From a virus: a DNA stretch of 36,010 nucleotides. How positions within the stretch are numbered: position 1 is the stretch's first letter; every line of letters begins with the position of its first letter. Shown one piece after another: positions 1 through 8,538 of this stretch. The stretch lies in the IMG/VR virus record IMGVR_UViG_3300042924_000765, positions 1 through 36,010 of that record. One strand, 5' to 3'. A program made the position numbers and the translations under genes. The notes beneath the pieces were generated by a model. It was not told the DNA's origin. It did not search any database and saw only the letters and a list, made by a program, of their open reading frames with translations.

Positions 1-76
1 GAAGGCCGGCCTGAAGGTGCGTGACTTCGAGGTCGCCGAGGATGTCGTCCAAGACAATCTCAGCGTCATGCAGCAG
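1..76. repeat. Terminal direct repeat, left copy (circular contig overlap)
   Basis: Bases 1-76 equal bases 35935-36010 except for one position (g at 32, t at 35966), which changes Val to Phe in the scaffolding protein. The repeat lies inside a coding gene, and the reading frame is continuous across the join. It is therefore best explained as overlap from assembling a circular or circularly permuted genome, not as a biological terminal repeat. Confidence 0.85.
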
Positions 77-385
77 GGCATGATTGTTCAAGGTGCCGAC
101 AACCCGGCCCTGGTCGTTTATGCTTTGGGCAAGAACCCGAAAAAGGCGAAGGAAATCGCTTCCATCACAGATCCCGTGAAGTTCGCCTTCGCGGTTGCGA
201 AATTGGAGACGCAGTTGAAAATCTCGAACCGTAAGGCTCAATCGTCACCCGAGCGCAAGATCAGCGGCACCGCCCGCCCGTCTGGCGCGGTTGACAGCAC
301 CCTAGACCGCCTGAGGACTGAAGCAGAAAAGACTGGCGACTATTCCAAGGTTTTCCAGTATAAGAAGCAGAAGGCCAAGGGCTAA
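1..385 (+). CDS. Scaffolding protein, C-terminal part (gene continues from 35471-36010)
   Basis: This is the C-terminal portion of a P22 gp8-like scaffolding protein, which directs procapsid assembly around the portal and is absent from the mature virion. The frame is open at the left edge and matches the frame that runs off the right edge. Joining 35471-36010 to 77-385 gives about 282 residues; P22 scaffold has 303. This portion is basic and ends KQKAKG, as expected for the coat-binding helix-turn-helix end of scaffolds. It lies between portal and coat, the usual place. The role comes from position and composition rather than a signature motif. Confidence 0.75.
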   Translation, partial: KAGLKVRDFEVAEDVVQDNLSVMQQGMIVQGADNPALVVYALGKNPKKAKEIASITDPVKFAFAVAKLETQLKISNRKAQSSPERKISGTARPSGAVDSTLDRLRTEAEKTGDYSKVFQYKKQKAKG

Positions 386-410
386 CCCCCACACATGAAG
401 GACCGCTAAA

Positions 411-1706
411 ATGGCGAACTCGTTTAGTAAAGAAGAGCGCGTAGCGTTCGAGAACATCCTCGAAGGCTTCAACGACGCTTTGGTAATGTCGCGCAACGTG
501 TCGGTTTACAACACCGACGGCTCGATGATGGAACGCACCAACGACGTGATCTGGCGTCCGCAGCCCTACATTGCGACCTCGATCAACGGCGCACCGCGCA
601 CCGACATCTCGGCTCAGTTCGTTGACTTCACCCAGCTTGCTGTCCCGGCAACGCTCGGCTTCAACAAGACCGTGCCGTTTGCTCTGGACGCTCTGGAACT
701 GCGTGACCAGCTTCAGGAAGGCCGCCTTGGTGATTCCGCAAAGCAGAAACTTGCTTCGGACATCAACGTCGCCATCATGAACGTGGCTGCTGCTCAGTCC
801 ACCCTCGTCGTGACCCGCTCCGGCTCTGCCGGCGGTTACTCGGACGTGGCCGAATGCGATGCCGTGTTCAACGAGCAGGGCGTGCAGATGTTCGACCGTT
901 ATCTGGCGCTGTCTTCGCGCTCGTATAACGGCATGGCGTCGGATCTCGCTGGCCGTCAGACCATGACGGGCAAGCCGACCACCGCCTATGAGCGTTCGTT
1001 CGTTGGTGAAGTCGCTGGCTTCCAAACCTACAAGATGGACTATGCCAACCGCATCCTGGGGAACACCACCCCGGTCGGTGACATCACCATCAACGGTGCG
1101 AACCAGTACTACACCCCTCGTGCGACCTCGACCGCAGGCACGGGTGAAACCAACAACGTGGACAACCGCTACCAGTCGCTCAACATCACGTTGGCTGCCG
1201 GCGCTGTTGTGCGTGTTGGTGACTGCTTCAAGTTGGCAAGCGTCAACGCGCTGCACCACATCACCAAGGGCGACACTGGCCAGGCCAAGACGTTCCGCAT
1301 CATCTCGATCACCTCGGGTGGCGGCACTGCAGGCAACAACACCGTTGTCATCTCCCCGCCGATCATCTCGGCTCAGGGCGGCACCGATGCTGAACTGCAG
1401 TACAAGAACGTCTCGGCCACCCCGGCCAACGGTTCGACCGTCACCATCCTGAACGTGGACGCTGCCGACATCAACGTGTTCTGGCAGAAAGACGCTCTGG
1501 AAATCCTGCCGGGCCGTTACGCAATCCCGACCAACGCTGGCGTTGACGTGATGCGTGGCACCACCGACCAGGGCATCGAACTGGTGATGCAGAAGTTCTA
1601 CGACATCAACACCGCCATCACGAAGTATCGTATGGACACGTTCTTCGGTGTTGTGAACAAGCAGCCTGAAATGTCGGGCATCATGCTGTTTAATCAGGTT
1701 CCATGA
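411..1706 (+). CDS. Major coat protein, P22 gp5-like
   Basis: This 431-residue protein has the length and character of P22-family coat proteins (P22 gp5 has 430). It builds the icosahedral shell by an HK97-like fold. The N-terminus MANSFSKEERVAFENILEGF is an amphipathic helix. It is followed by a conserved-looking segment around residues 45-75 (WRPQPYIATS, then VDFTQLAVPATLGFNKTVP) that I recognise as typical of this family. It sits directly after the scaffold gene with a 25-nt gap and a GAAGGA ribosome site. Third codon positions are strongly G/C, as in the other structural genes. Confidence 0.9.
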   Translation: MANSFSKEERVAFENILEGFNDALVMSRNVSVYNTDGSMMERTNDVIWRPQPYIATSINGAPRTDISAQFVDFTQLAVPATLGFNKTVPFALDALELRDQLQEGRLGDSAKQKLASDINVAIMNVAAAQSTLVVTRSGSAGGYSDVAECDAVFNEQGVQMFDRYLALSSRSYNGMASDLAGRQTMTGKPTTAYERSFVGEVAGFQTYKMDYANRILGNTTPVGDITINGANQYYTPRATSTAGTGETNNVDNRYQSLNITLAAGAVVRVGDCFKLASVNALHHITKGDTGQAKTFRIISITSGGGTAGNNTVVISPPIISAQGGTDAELQYKNVSATPANGSTVTILNVDAADINVFWQKDALEILPGRYAIPTNAGVDVMRGTTDQGIELVMQKFYDINTAITKYRMDTFFGVVNKQPEMSGIMLFNQVP

Positions 1707-1718
1707 TCTGATAGCATC

Positions 1719-1743
1719 GGGGGCGGGGAAACTCGCCCCCTTT
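1719..1743 (+). terminator. Candidate intrinsic terminator after coat gene
   Basis: A 7-bp stem GGGGGCG (1719-1725) pairs with CGCCCCC (1734-1740) around an 8-nt loop and is followed by TTTC. The T-tract is short, so termination would be partial. This would fit high coat expression relative to downstream genes. Confidence 0.5.
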
Positions 1744-1767
1744 CACCTTTGACAATGGGATAGCACC

Positions 1768-1935
1768 ATGCCGCTGACAAAAGGTTACAGCCGCAAATCC
1801 ATCGGCGAGAATATCAAGATGGAAAGCAAGACGAAGCCGCGCAAGCAGGCCATCGCCATTGCGCTGAACACAGCACGCACTGCCGCCATGAAGGCCGGCA
1901 AGCCGTCCAAGGCACCGAAAGGCAAGAGCAAATGA
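1768..1935 (+). CDS. Small basic protein, DUF6496-like
   Basis: A 55-residue lysine-rich protein that begins MPLTKGYSRKSIGENIKMES and contains QAIAIALNTAR. This pattern resembles the DUF6496 family of small phage proteins, often found near head genes. Its function is unknown; the composition suggests nucleic-acid binding or a packaged basic protein. It overlaps the next gene by ATGA, so translation is probably coupled. The family assignment is from recalled pattern only. Confidence 0.7.
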   Translation: MPLTKGYSRKSIGENIKMESKTKPRKQAIAIALNTARTAAMKAGKPSKAPKGKSK

Positions 1936-2159
1936 CCACCATGCTCTACAAGTCACCCGGCCAGTTCAAGCGCAGCGCAAGCGAGACGTTTGATCTGTGC
2001 ATCGTGGACGACGACGAGATTGAAGCCTCCATCAAGGCGGGCTGGCACTACACCGTGCGCGAGGCTATCGCAGCCGCCAGCGGTGTTTCGCAAGATCCTG
2101 AACCTGAGACCAAGGCCAAGCCAAAGCGTGGCCACACGCGCAAATCTGAGGCTCTGTGA
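1932..2159 (+). CDS. Hypothetical protein between coat and gp4-like gene
   Basis: A 75-residue protein that I do not recognise. The N-terminal half is mixed acidic (CIVDDDEIEASIKAGW) and the last 25 residues are lysine- and arginine-rich. ATG at 1932 overlaps the stop of the previous gene (ATGA). Its own stop overlaps the next start (TGATG), so it belongs to a tightly coupled head-gene unit. A small head protein is possible by position only. Confidence 0.65.
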   Translation: MTTMLYKSPGQFKRSASETFDLCIVDDDEIEASIKAGWHYTVREAIAAASGVSQDPEPETKAKPKRGHTRKSEAL

Positions 2160-2644
2160 TGGCATACACCAAGCGCGACATCGTGAACCGGGCATTCGAG
2201 GAAATCGGCCTTGCGGCCTATGTCTACGATCTGGCCCCGCAGCAGCTTGAGGGCGCGTTGCAGCGCCTTGATGCGATGATGGCAACGTGGAACGGCAAGG
2301 GCATCCGCCTGCGTTATCCTTTGCCATCGTCCACGGCTGCCAGCGATCTGAACCAAGACATCGGCGTTCCCGATGACGCGCTTGAAGCCATGCACCTCAA
2401 TCTGGCGGTTCGCATCGCGCCGGGATATGGTAAGACCGTATCGCCCGACACGAAGGCCAACGCGCAGCTTGCCTATAAGGCGCTGTTGTCTCGCTCGACT
2501 TTCCCGGTTGAAATGCAGCTTGGCGATATGACGATCCCCAGCGGCCAGGGCAACAAGGGCTGGCGCTATTACAACGACGCATTCCTGCGTCAACCGATTG
2601 ACCCGCTGACGGTTGGCCCGGACAGCGCATTGACATGGGAATGA
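2159..2644 (+). CDS. Tail accessory factor, P22 gp4-like (head-tail adaptor)
   Basis: This 161-residue protein matches P22 gp4 in length (166) and place. That adaptor forms a ring under the portal after DNA packaging. The N-terminus AYTKRDIVNRAFEEIGLA, followed by a helix holding LQRLDAMMATWNGKGI, is typical of this adaptor class. I chose ATG 2159 over the in-frame GTG three bases upstream because it overlaps the preceding stop (TGATG). In P22, gp4 also has a muralytic activity; nothing here tests that. Confidence 0.8.
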   Translation: MAYTKRDIVNRAFEEIGLAAYVYDLAPQQLEGALQRLDAMMATWNGKGIRLRYPLPSSTAASDLNQDIGVPDDALEAMHLNLAVRIAPGYGKTVSPDTKANAQLAYKALLSRSTFPVEMQLGDMTIPSGQGNKGWRYYNDAFLRQPIDPLTVGPDSALTWE

Positions 2645-2648
2645 CGCG

Positions 2649-3092
2649 ATGACCAACATCAATCAGCTTTCTTCGCTCGACACGATCCAGCTTGGCGATC
2701 TTCTCGCCGTCTGGTCCACGAATAACGGCGACACGCGCAAGGCATCGATGAGCCTGCTGCTGTCGTTCATGCAGGCCAACCTGACGCTGCCCGGATCGCT
2801 GACGACGCAATACGCGGCACCGAGCGCCACCGGGTTCTCGGTCACTGTATCGGCGGCCAACACATGGCTGCTGCTGACGCCTACGGCGACATTCGCGGCT
2901 GGCACCATCGTGCTGCCGGCATCTGCCGCCGACAAGGCCGAGGTGAGCGTCAACTGCACGCAGATCGTCAGTTCGCTGACTGTCTCGGCAGGTGGCACCA
3001 CTGTCACCGGCGCCCCGACCACCTTGGCCGCTGCCAACGCCTTCTTCACCATGCGCTTCGATGCGGCAACCAACGCCTGGTATCGGGTATAA
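2649..3092 (+). CDS. Hypothetical beta-rich virion protein
   Basis: A 147-residue protein lying between the gp4-like and gp10-like genes. An N-terminal helix-containing part (residues 1-45, NINQLSSLDTIQLGDLLAVW) is followed by Ser/Thr/Ala-rich, probably all-beta sequence ending in FFTMRFDAATNAWYRV. The N-terminal pattern recurs in phage head-tail and fibre proteins that carry a small beta domain. P22 has no gene at this position. A virion role (head decoration or neck) is inferred from context. Confidence 0.6.
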   Translation: MTNINQLSSLDTIQLGDLLAVWSTNNGDTRKASMSLLLSFMQANLTLPGSLTTQYAAPSATGFSVTVSAANTWLLLTPTATFAAGTIVLPASAADKAEVSVNCTQIVSSLTVSAGGTTVTGAPTTLAAANAFFTMRFDAATNAWYRV

Positions 3093-3096
3093 CCTC

Positions 3097-4497
3097 ATGA
3101 TGATCCCCTTGCTGAGCGGAATTTTTACCGACAGCACGCCCGACTTTCGGACGGGCTATCCTGTCAACCTTGTGCCTGTGCCGAAATCCACGGGCATCTC
3201 GGAGGGCTATCTTCGCCCGGCAGAGGGCATCGTCAAAATGGGTGACGGCCCAGGCTCGAACCGTGGCGGCCTGAACTGGAACGGCGTGCTTTACCGCGTG
3301 ATGGGAACCAAGCTGGTGACTGTCGCGCAAGATGGCACGGTCATAGTGATCGGCGACGTGGGCAGCGGTGGGCGCGTGACGTTCACCTACAGCTTTGACT
3401 ATCTGGCGGTTGCGTCTGGCGGGCGGCTCTATCTTTACGACGGCACCACGCTGGCGCAGGTGACTGACCCGGATCTTGGCACGGCTCTGACGGTGGTCTG
3501 GGTCGATGGTTACTTCATGACCACGGACGGCGAGTTTCTCGTCATCACGGAACTGAACAACCCCTTTGCCGTCGATCCGCTGAAGTATGGATCATCCGAA
3601 GCAGACCCTGACCCGGTGAAGGCACTGCTGAAGCTGCGCAATGAGATCTACGCGCTGAACCGCCACACCATTGAGGTGTTCGACAACACCGGCACGGCGG
3701 GCTTCCCCTTCCAGCGCATCAGCGGCGCCCAGATGCAGAAAGGCACGCTTGGCACGCACACCTGCTGCGTCTTCGGCGAGAACATCGCGTTCATGGGCAG
3801 CGGCACCAATGAGAACATCTCGATCTACATTGGGGCCAACGGCACTGTGTCAAAGATCGCCACGCGCGAGATCGAGGAGATCCTGGCCGGGTACACCGAA
3901 GCCCAGCTTTCCACCTCGTTCATGCAGGAGCGCACCGAGGGCGCGCATCAGTTCCTCGACATCCACCTGCCGGATCAGACCATCGTGTTCGACGCCGCAG
4001 GATCGCAGGCTGTCGGGCAGCCTGTCTGGTTCTTCCTGCGCACCTCGCTGGTCGGCCTCGGTCGGTGGGCTGTGTGCGATGCTGTCTGGGCTTATGATCG
4101 GTGGAACGTCTGCAAGCCCGCTGACACCGACGTGGGCTATCTCGACAAGAGCATCGCCACGCACTGGGGCGAGACCATTGGCTGGGAGTTTGGCACGGCT
4201 ATCGTTTACAACGAAGGGCGCGGGGCGATCTTCCATGAGATGGAACTTGTCAGCCTGACGGGCCGCGTGCAGCCCGGCGCCGATCCGACCGTGTGGACAT
4301 CCTATTCTCTGGACGGGCTGACATACAGCGTCGAGAAGCCGGCGCGCGTTGGCAAGCTGGGCGAATACAACAAGCGAGTGGTCTGGCTTCAGCAGGGCCA
4401 CATGCGCAACTGGCGTTTGCAGAAGTTCCGCGGCACCAGCGAGGCGCAGCTTGCAATGGCACGGCTGGAGGCGCGGGTAGAACCGCTGGCGTTCTGA
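3097..4497 (+). CDS. Packaged DNA stabilization protein, P22 gp10-like (tail hub)
   Basis: This 466-residue protein corresponds to P22 gp10 (472), the hexameric hub that plugs the gp4 ring after packaging and receives needle and tailspikes. The start MMIPLLSGIFTDSTPDFRTGYPVNLVPVP and the following repeated beta segments (YDGTTLAQVTDPDLGTALTV, GYFMTTDGEFLVIT) are characteristic of the family's beta-propeller-like body. ATG 3097 is used; it lies 5 bases past the previous stop. An in-frame start further upstream would run through the preceding gene. The stop overlaps the next start (TGATG). Confidence 0.9.
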   Translation: MMIPLLSGIFTDSTPDFRTGYPVNLVPVPKSTGISEGYLRPAEGIVKMGDGPGSNRGGLNWNGVLYRVMGTKLVTVAQDGTVIVIGDVGSGGRVTFTYSFDYLAVASGGRLYLYDGTTLAQVTDPDLGTALTVVWVDGYFMTTDGEFLVITELNNPFAVDPLKYGSSEADPDPVKALLKLRNEIYALNRHTIEVFDNTGTAGFPFQRISGAQMQKGTLGTHTCCVFGENIAFMGSGTNENISIYIGANGTVSKIATREIEEILAGYTEAQLSTSFMQERTEGAHQFLDIHLPDQTIVFDAAGSQAVGQPVWFFLRTSLVGLGRWAVCDAVWAYDRWNVCKPADTDVGYLDKSIATHWGETIGWEFGTAIVYNEGRGAIFHEMELVSLTGRVQPGADPTVWTSYSLDGLTYSVEKPARVGKLGEYNKRVVWLQQGHMRNWRLQKFRGTSEAQLAMARLEARVEPLAF

Positions 4498-5294
4498 TGG
4501 CAGATCCGACCCCGCTAAATCGCAACCAGATCGCCGCCTTTGTCGGCAATGACCCGGACGCCATCCGCGCCATCGAGCGGCTGTTCAAGGTCGCTGGCCA
4601 GTTGACGCCTGCCGATATTGCCACCCTGACGCAGTTGATCGTGGACAACACGCTTGCGCTGGGTGCGGCGGACAACAAGGCCGAAGTGGCACTTTCTGAG
4701 GCATTTGATGCCAAACGGCACGTTGATCTGTTGGCCGTCGCGCCCAGCCCTGCATCGCAAGAGCAGATCGACAACTTGCAGCAGCAGATTTCTGCGTTGC
4801 AGCAACTGCCGCCACCTAAAGAGTTTAGGACGCCGCGCTATGGGTCGTTCTATGACACTACCATCCAAACGGCGGCTGCGATCAATACCGCCTATGCAAT
4901 GACGTTCAACACGACCGATCTGTCTCAGGGCGTCTATCTTGGGACGCCGGCATCGCGCGTTTATGTTGATCGACCCAACGTCTACAACATCCAGTTCTCT
5001 ACGCAGTTGGACAAGACATCTGGCGGCACCGGGCTGGTATGGATTTGGCTGCGCAAGAACGGTGTGAACGTCCCGGACAGTGCTGGCCAAATACGCATTC
5101 AGGGCAACAACGCAGAAATACTTGCGGCGTGGAATTACGTCATTCAGTTAAACACCGGCGACTACATCGAACTGATGTGGGAAGTTGATGACACTTCTGT
5201 CATTCTGTTGGCCGAGGTCGCTTCGGCAATTCATCCATCTGTGCCGTCTGTCATCTTGACGGTCACAGATAACGTAAGCTCTCTGGAGGTCTAA
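4497..5294 (+). CDS. Putative tail needle or neck fibre with C1q/TNF-like head
   Basis: This 265-residue protein occupies the place of P22 gp26, the tail needle (233 residues). Residues 1-80 are helical. A short coiled coil with a Gln-rich heptad pattern (EQIDNLQQQISALQQLPPP) lies at about 86-105. The C-terminal 150 residues look like a jelly roll (YNIQFSTQLDKT, then WIWLRKNGVNVPDS, then IQLNTGDYIELMW). That pattern is common in phage C1q/TNF-like knobs, and phage Sf6 carries such a knob on its needle. The needle assignment is inference; a separate neck fibre is the alternative. Confidence 0.6.
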   Translation: MADPTPLNRNQIAAFVGNDPDAIRAIERLFKVAGQLTPADIATLTQLIVDNTLALGAADNKAEVALSEAFDAKRHVDLLAVAPSPASQEQIDNLQQQISALQQLPPPKEFRTPRYGSFYDTTIQTAAAINTAYAMTFNTTDLSQGVYLGTPASRVYVDRPNVYNIQFSTQLDKTSGGTGLVWIWLRKNGVNVPDSAGQIRIQGNNAEILAAWNYVIQLNTGDYIELMWEVDDTSVILLAEVASAIHPSVPSVILTVTDNVSSLEV

Positions 5295-5296
5295 TC

Positions 5297-5632
5297 ATGG
5301 CTGTTGTCACAAAGGTTCTGATCCCGGCTAAGACAGCCGAAGTGTCTCAGACCGCCCAATACACCGCAACCGGCGTTACCACGATCATCGATAAGTTCAC
5401 TGCGACCAACTACGACACGGTGGCGCGCACGATCAGCGTCAACCTTGTGGTGTCTGCCGGATCGGCCAGCAATGACAACCTGATCGTCAAGACGAAGACG
5501 CTTCAGCCGTCCGAGACCTACACCTTCCCTGAACTGGTCGGGCAGGTGATTGCGCCTGGCGGCTTCATCTCTACGATTGCCAGCACTGGCACCTCCATCA
5601 ACATCCGCGCTTCAGGTCGGGAGATCGCATAA
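5297..5632 (+). CDS. Hypothetical beta-rich structural protein
   Basis: A 111-residue, almost entirely beta-strand-like protein (TATNYDTVARTISVNLVVSAG, then PSETYTFPELVGQVIAPGG). Proteins of this type are frequent next to neck and fibre genes of podophages, but I know no assigned function. It starts after a GGAGG ribosome site and its stop overlaps the next start. It could be a minor tail or decoration protein exported to the virion surface. Confidence 0.6.
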   Translation: MAVVTKVLIPAKTAEVSQTAQYTATGVTTIIDKFTATNYDTVARTISVNLVVSAGSASNDNLIVKTKTLQPSETYTFPELVGQVIAPGGFISTIASTGTSINIRASGREIA

Positions 5633-5997
5633 TGGAATACGAAGAAATTGAATACGGCCTGCCGAAGATGAAGATCGCCAGCGCAGCCGACAACAAGAAG
5701 AACAAGCAGGTGGCGATTGATAGCTGGCAGTTCGGCCCGGCAGAACCGTCGCTTGATCCGAAGGCGAACAAGCCGTTCTGGGCTGGGCTGGCGAAAGCTT
5801 GGGACATGAGCGAGAAAGAGGCCCGCCGTCGCATGTGCCTCAACTGCGAATATTTCTGCGTGGACCCGATGATGCAGGCCATGATGGAAAGCATCCCGGT
5901 GACGGACTATGACGCCTCGGGCGGTGGTCGCGGATACTGCAAGAAGTTCGAGTTTGTCTGTTCCGCCCTGCGCGCCTGTCAGGCGTGGGATGATTGA
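5632..5997 (+). CDS. Hypothetical Cys-containing protein
   Basis: A 121-residue protein with six cysteines in the C-terminal half: CLNCEYFC (residues 69-76), YC near 103, and C near 109 and 116. This could bind a metal or an iron-sulfur cluster. The N-terminal half is charged (KMKIASAADNKKNKQ). It lies between beta-rich tail proteins and an acetyltransferase. I do not recognise a named family. ATG 5632 overlaps the preceding stop. Confidence 0.6.
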   Translation: MEYEEIEYGLPKMKIASAADNKKNKQVAIDSWQFGPAEPSLDPKANKPFWAGLAKAWDMSEKEARRRMCLNCEYFCVDPMMQAMMESIPVTDYDASGGGRGYCKKFEFVCSALRACQAWDD

Positions 5998-6009
5998 GGG
6001 CTTGGCAAA

Positions 6010-6552
6010 ATGAAGGATTTGCGCGATACTGCCGACGCTGAGACCAACGGCATCCAGCAGCCACACCGCACTGAGGGCTGCGAGTTGCGCGTTCGTTTGG
6101 CAGAGAAATCAGACAAGGCCGGGATCATCGAGCAGGCGCGTGCGTTCTTCGCCGCCTCTCCGATGGGCCAGCGCGTTGCATTTGACGCTGAAGGCTTCGA
6201 CGCATTTCTGGATTATGCCGAGGCATCGGACGCGGCTCAGGTCTGGGTGGCTGACAAGGATGGCGATGTTGTCGGCATTGCTGCGGCTATCGCCTTCCCG
6301 CTTTACTTCGCCCCGAGCGTTAAGGTCGCGCAAGAATTGTTCTGGTGGGTCGATCCATTAGAGCGTGGCAGCACCGCAGGCAAGCAGATGCTGTTTGCGA
6401 TTGAAGGATGGGCCGAGCAGATCGGCGCCAGCCAGCTATTCATGATTGCGCTTGAGAACGAGAAGTCAGACACGATGGAGCGGATCTATTCTCGCAGCGG
6501 CTTCTCGCCAATTGAGCGCACTTTCACCAAGGAGATCCGTTATGGCCATTAG
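6010..6552 (+). CDS. GNAT-family N-acetyltransferase
   Basis: A 180-residue protein with a GNAT-like layout. The N-terminal strand CELRVRLAEKSDKAGI is followed by a central strand pair (AQVWVADKDGDVVGIAAAIAF). The segment WWVDPLERGSTAGKQMLFAIEGWAEQIG corresponds to the acetyl-CoA-binding region, although the usual Q/R-x-x-G-x-G/A is weak. The end TMERIYSRSGFSPIERTF matches the family's late strand. The acceptor is unknown. It overlaps the injection-protein gene by 11 bases, so it is translated with virion genes. Confidence 0.8.
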   Translation: MKDLRDTADAETNGIQQPHRTEGCELRVRLAEKSDKAGIIEQARAFFAASPMGQRVAFDAEGFDAFLDYAEASDAAQVWVADKDGDVVGIAAAIAFPLYFAPSVKVAQELFWWVDPLERGSTAGKQMLFAIEGWAEQIGASQLFMIALENEKSDTMERIYSRSGFSPIERTFTKEIRYGH

Positions 6553-7237
6553 CACGGGGCTTGCGCTTCTCGGCGGGTCGCTTCTGAGCGGTGTCGTGCA
6601 ATCTCGCGCGGCCAGTAAAGCTGCCGGCGCGCAGACAGCATCAGCGCAGGCTGGCATTGACGAGCAGCGCCGCCAGTTCGACGCCATCCAGGCGCTTCTG
6701 AAGCCGTTTGTTGAAACCGGGACAACCGCCCTTTCTCGGCAGTCTGCGCTGATGGGTCTGGGTGGTGCGGAAGCACAAACGGCTGCGATCCGCGCGCTTG
6801 AGCAAGGGCCAGAGTTTCAGTCTTTGGTCCAGCAAGGTGAAAGCGCTATCATGCAGAGCGCGGCTGCCACTGGCGGCCTGCGCGGCGGCAACATCCAAGC
6901 GGCTCTGGCGCAGTTCCGCCCGCAGATCCTGTCTGGCCTGATCGAGCAGCAGTATAGCCGTCTGGGCGGTCTGGCAACGGCGGGACAAAACGCTGCCGGC
7001 AATCTCGGGACTGCTGGGATGCAGACCGGCGCGAATGTGTCTAACCTTCTGGCGCAACAGGGCGCGGCGCGTGCTGGCTCTGCGCTGGCTGGTGGTCGCG
7101 CGTTTGGCAACATCCTTGGCGATGTCGGCTTGATGCTGGGCCGTGGTGCAGCCTATCAGGGGATGACGCCCGTAGGCGGAGGCGCTCCGCTAACATTCGG
7201 GCAGGCCATGCTTGGCGGCGCAGGGGGCGCGTTCTAA
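6542..7237 (+). CDS. DNA ejection protein, P22 gp7-like
   Basis: A 231-residue Ala/Gly/Gln-rich protein with an N-terminal hydrophobic segment (ISTGLALLGGSLLSGVVQS) and long helical stretches. P22 gp7 has 229 residues and the same place, first of three ejection proteins delivered into the cell envelope before the DNA. The middle motif ATGGLRGGNIQAALAQFRPQ is common in DNA-transfer proteins of podophages. ATG 6542 was chosen; upstream in-frame sequence lies inside the acetyltransferase gene. Confidence 0.8.
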   Translation: MAISTGLALLGGSLLSGVVQSRAASKAAGAQTASAQAGIDEQRRQFDAIQALLKPFVETGTTALSRQSALMGLGGAEAQTAAIRALEQGPEFQSLVQQGESAIMQSAAATGGLRGGNIQAALAQFRPQILSGLIEQQYSRLGGLATAGQNAAGNLGTAGMQTGANVSNLLAQQGAARAGSALAGGRAFGNILGDVGLMLGRGAAYQGMTPVGGGAPLTFGQAMLGGAGGAF

Positions 7238-8538
7238 TGGAACCGATCAACTACATGCTCGACATCCAAAGCCCGATCCAGCAGGCGCTGACTGGCTATG
7301 GCCTGGGTCGGCAAGACATTGAGCAGCGTCAGATCATGGACGAGCGCGCACAGATGATGGATCTGCGTGCGGCGCAGGAAGCCCGTGCGGTGGCAGCGGC
7401 TGAAGAACAACGTGCAGCGGCGGCACAGGCCCGTGCCAAGTCAGACGCCATGCAGGCCCAGCTTGTCGGGCTGCGTGAGCAGGCTTTGAATGGCACCCTG
7501 ACTGTTGATGCGCTGAACCAGTTTTCTCTGGCCAACGCCGAAACCTTCGCAGACTTCACGACTGCGTTTCAGCAGATGGAGGCCAACAAGAGCCGACCGC
7601 AGGTGCAGTTCGCCATCGAAACCGCTATCCCGGCTTTGAGCGGCAACCCCGAGCGTTCCTTGGCCATCATTGACGAGCGCATTGCAGCCGCTGAGAACGC
7701 CGGAGAACTGCAAGAGGCTCAGGCTCTGCGCGCAGATCGGGCCATCATTGAGGCAGATCCGCAGGCCTATGGCGTGTCGTCTCTTAGCATGCTGGTGGCC
7801 ACCGGCGCGATTGACGACAAGCAGGCTGAGACGATCCTGAAGCTGTCTGGACAGGGGCAGGCAGCGCCAGAAGGCGCATCGCCTGTCGGCAAGATCGCGC
7901 AAGACGTTAATGCTGGCCTGATCCCCAAGAGTGTTCTTGATGCTGCAATCAAGGTGGATGCACAGGCAGCGGATGGCTCGTTGACGCTCCAGCAGAAGAT
8001 CGCAGAGGAAGCCCGCCTTCGTGGTGAATATGCGAAGCGCACGGAGGATCTGTCTGCGGCTGAACGCAATTTCTCAATCATCGAAACGTCGTCGATGGAC
8101 CAAAGCGGCGCAGGCGACATCGCTCTTGTCACGTCGTTCATGAAGATGCTGGACCCTGGTTCAGTGGTGCGTGAAACCGAATTTGCGACTGCTGCCAATG
8201 CGGGCGGTCTGCTTGCAAAACTGAGTGGCATTGCGAAAAAGGTTGAAGACGGACAGTTCCTAAGCGAACAGCAGCGCGCCGACTTCAAGCGCCTTGCCGG
8301 CGAATATCTGAATGCGGCAAAGACGCAAGAGCAGGGCGTTCAGCAAAGTTTCAACCTGATCGTTGAGAACTACGGACTTGATCCTGTCAACGTGTTTGGT
8401 GCGCGTGCGGTGACTGCTCCGGCACCTGCTGTCGGCGATGCAAAGGCTGCATTCATGGCCAACCCGAATGTTTCGGCGCTGGCCCCGGAGGTCCGTGAAA
8501 TGGCTTGGGAAATTTACCAAAAGCAAACGGGGCAATAA
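7237..8538 (+). CDS. DNA ejection protein, P22 gp20-like
   Basis: A 433-residue, highly helical, Ala/Gln/Glu-rich protein, second in the gp7-gp20-gp16 position (P22 gp20 has 471). Residues 25-75 form a likely coiled coil (ERAQMMDLRAAQEARAVAAA). The start overlaps the stop of the previous gene (TAATG) and the stop overlaps the next start. In P22 this class helps form the trans-envelope DNA channel. The assignment rests on order, size and composition. Confidence 0.7.
   Translation: MEPINYMLDIQSPIQQALTGYGLGRQDIEQRQIMDERAQMMDLRAAQEARAVAAAEEQRAAAAQARAKSDAMQAQLVGLREQALNGTLTVDALNQFSLANAETFADFTTAFQQMEANKSRPQVQFAIETAIPALSGNPERSLAIIDERIAAAENAGELQEAQALRADRAIIEADPQAYGVSSLSMLVATGAIDDKQAETILKLSGQGQAAPEGASPVGKIAQDVNAGLIPKSVLDAAIKVDAQAADGSLTLQQKIAEEARLRGEYAKRTEDLSAAERNFSIIETSSMDQSGAGDIALVTSFMKMLDPGSVVRETEFATAANAGGLLAKLSGIAKKVEDGQFLSEQQRADFKRLAGEYLNAAKTQEQGVQQSFNLIVENYGLDPVNVFGARAVTAPAPAVGDAKAAFMANPNVSALAPEVREMAWEIYQKQTGQ

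Noticed and set aside
1-76. Biological direct terminal repeat of a linear genome
   Set aside because: It lies inside a continuous coding gene and its length suits an assembly overlap; P22-like phages package by headful with permuted ends.
261-1259. Long minus-strand ORF (332 aa) under the scaffold and coat genes
   Set aside because: It is a mirror of strongly GC3-biased coding on the plus strand, has no ribosome site, and its residue composition (His/Arg/Val/Gly-rich) is typical of antisense shadow.
3671-4258. Second-frame ORF inside the gp10-like gene
   Set aside because: Ser/Arg/Thr-rich shadow sequence with no ribosome site and no helical or strand pattern, unlike the nested ORF at 31772.
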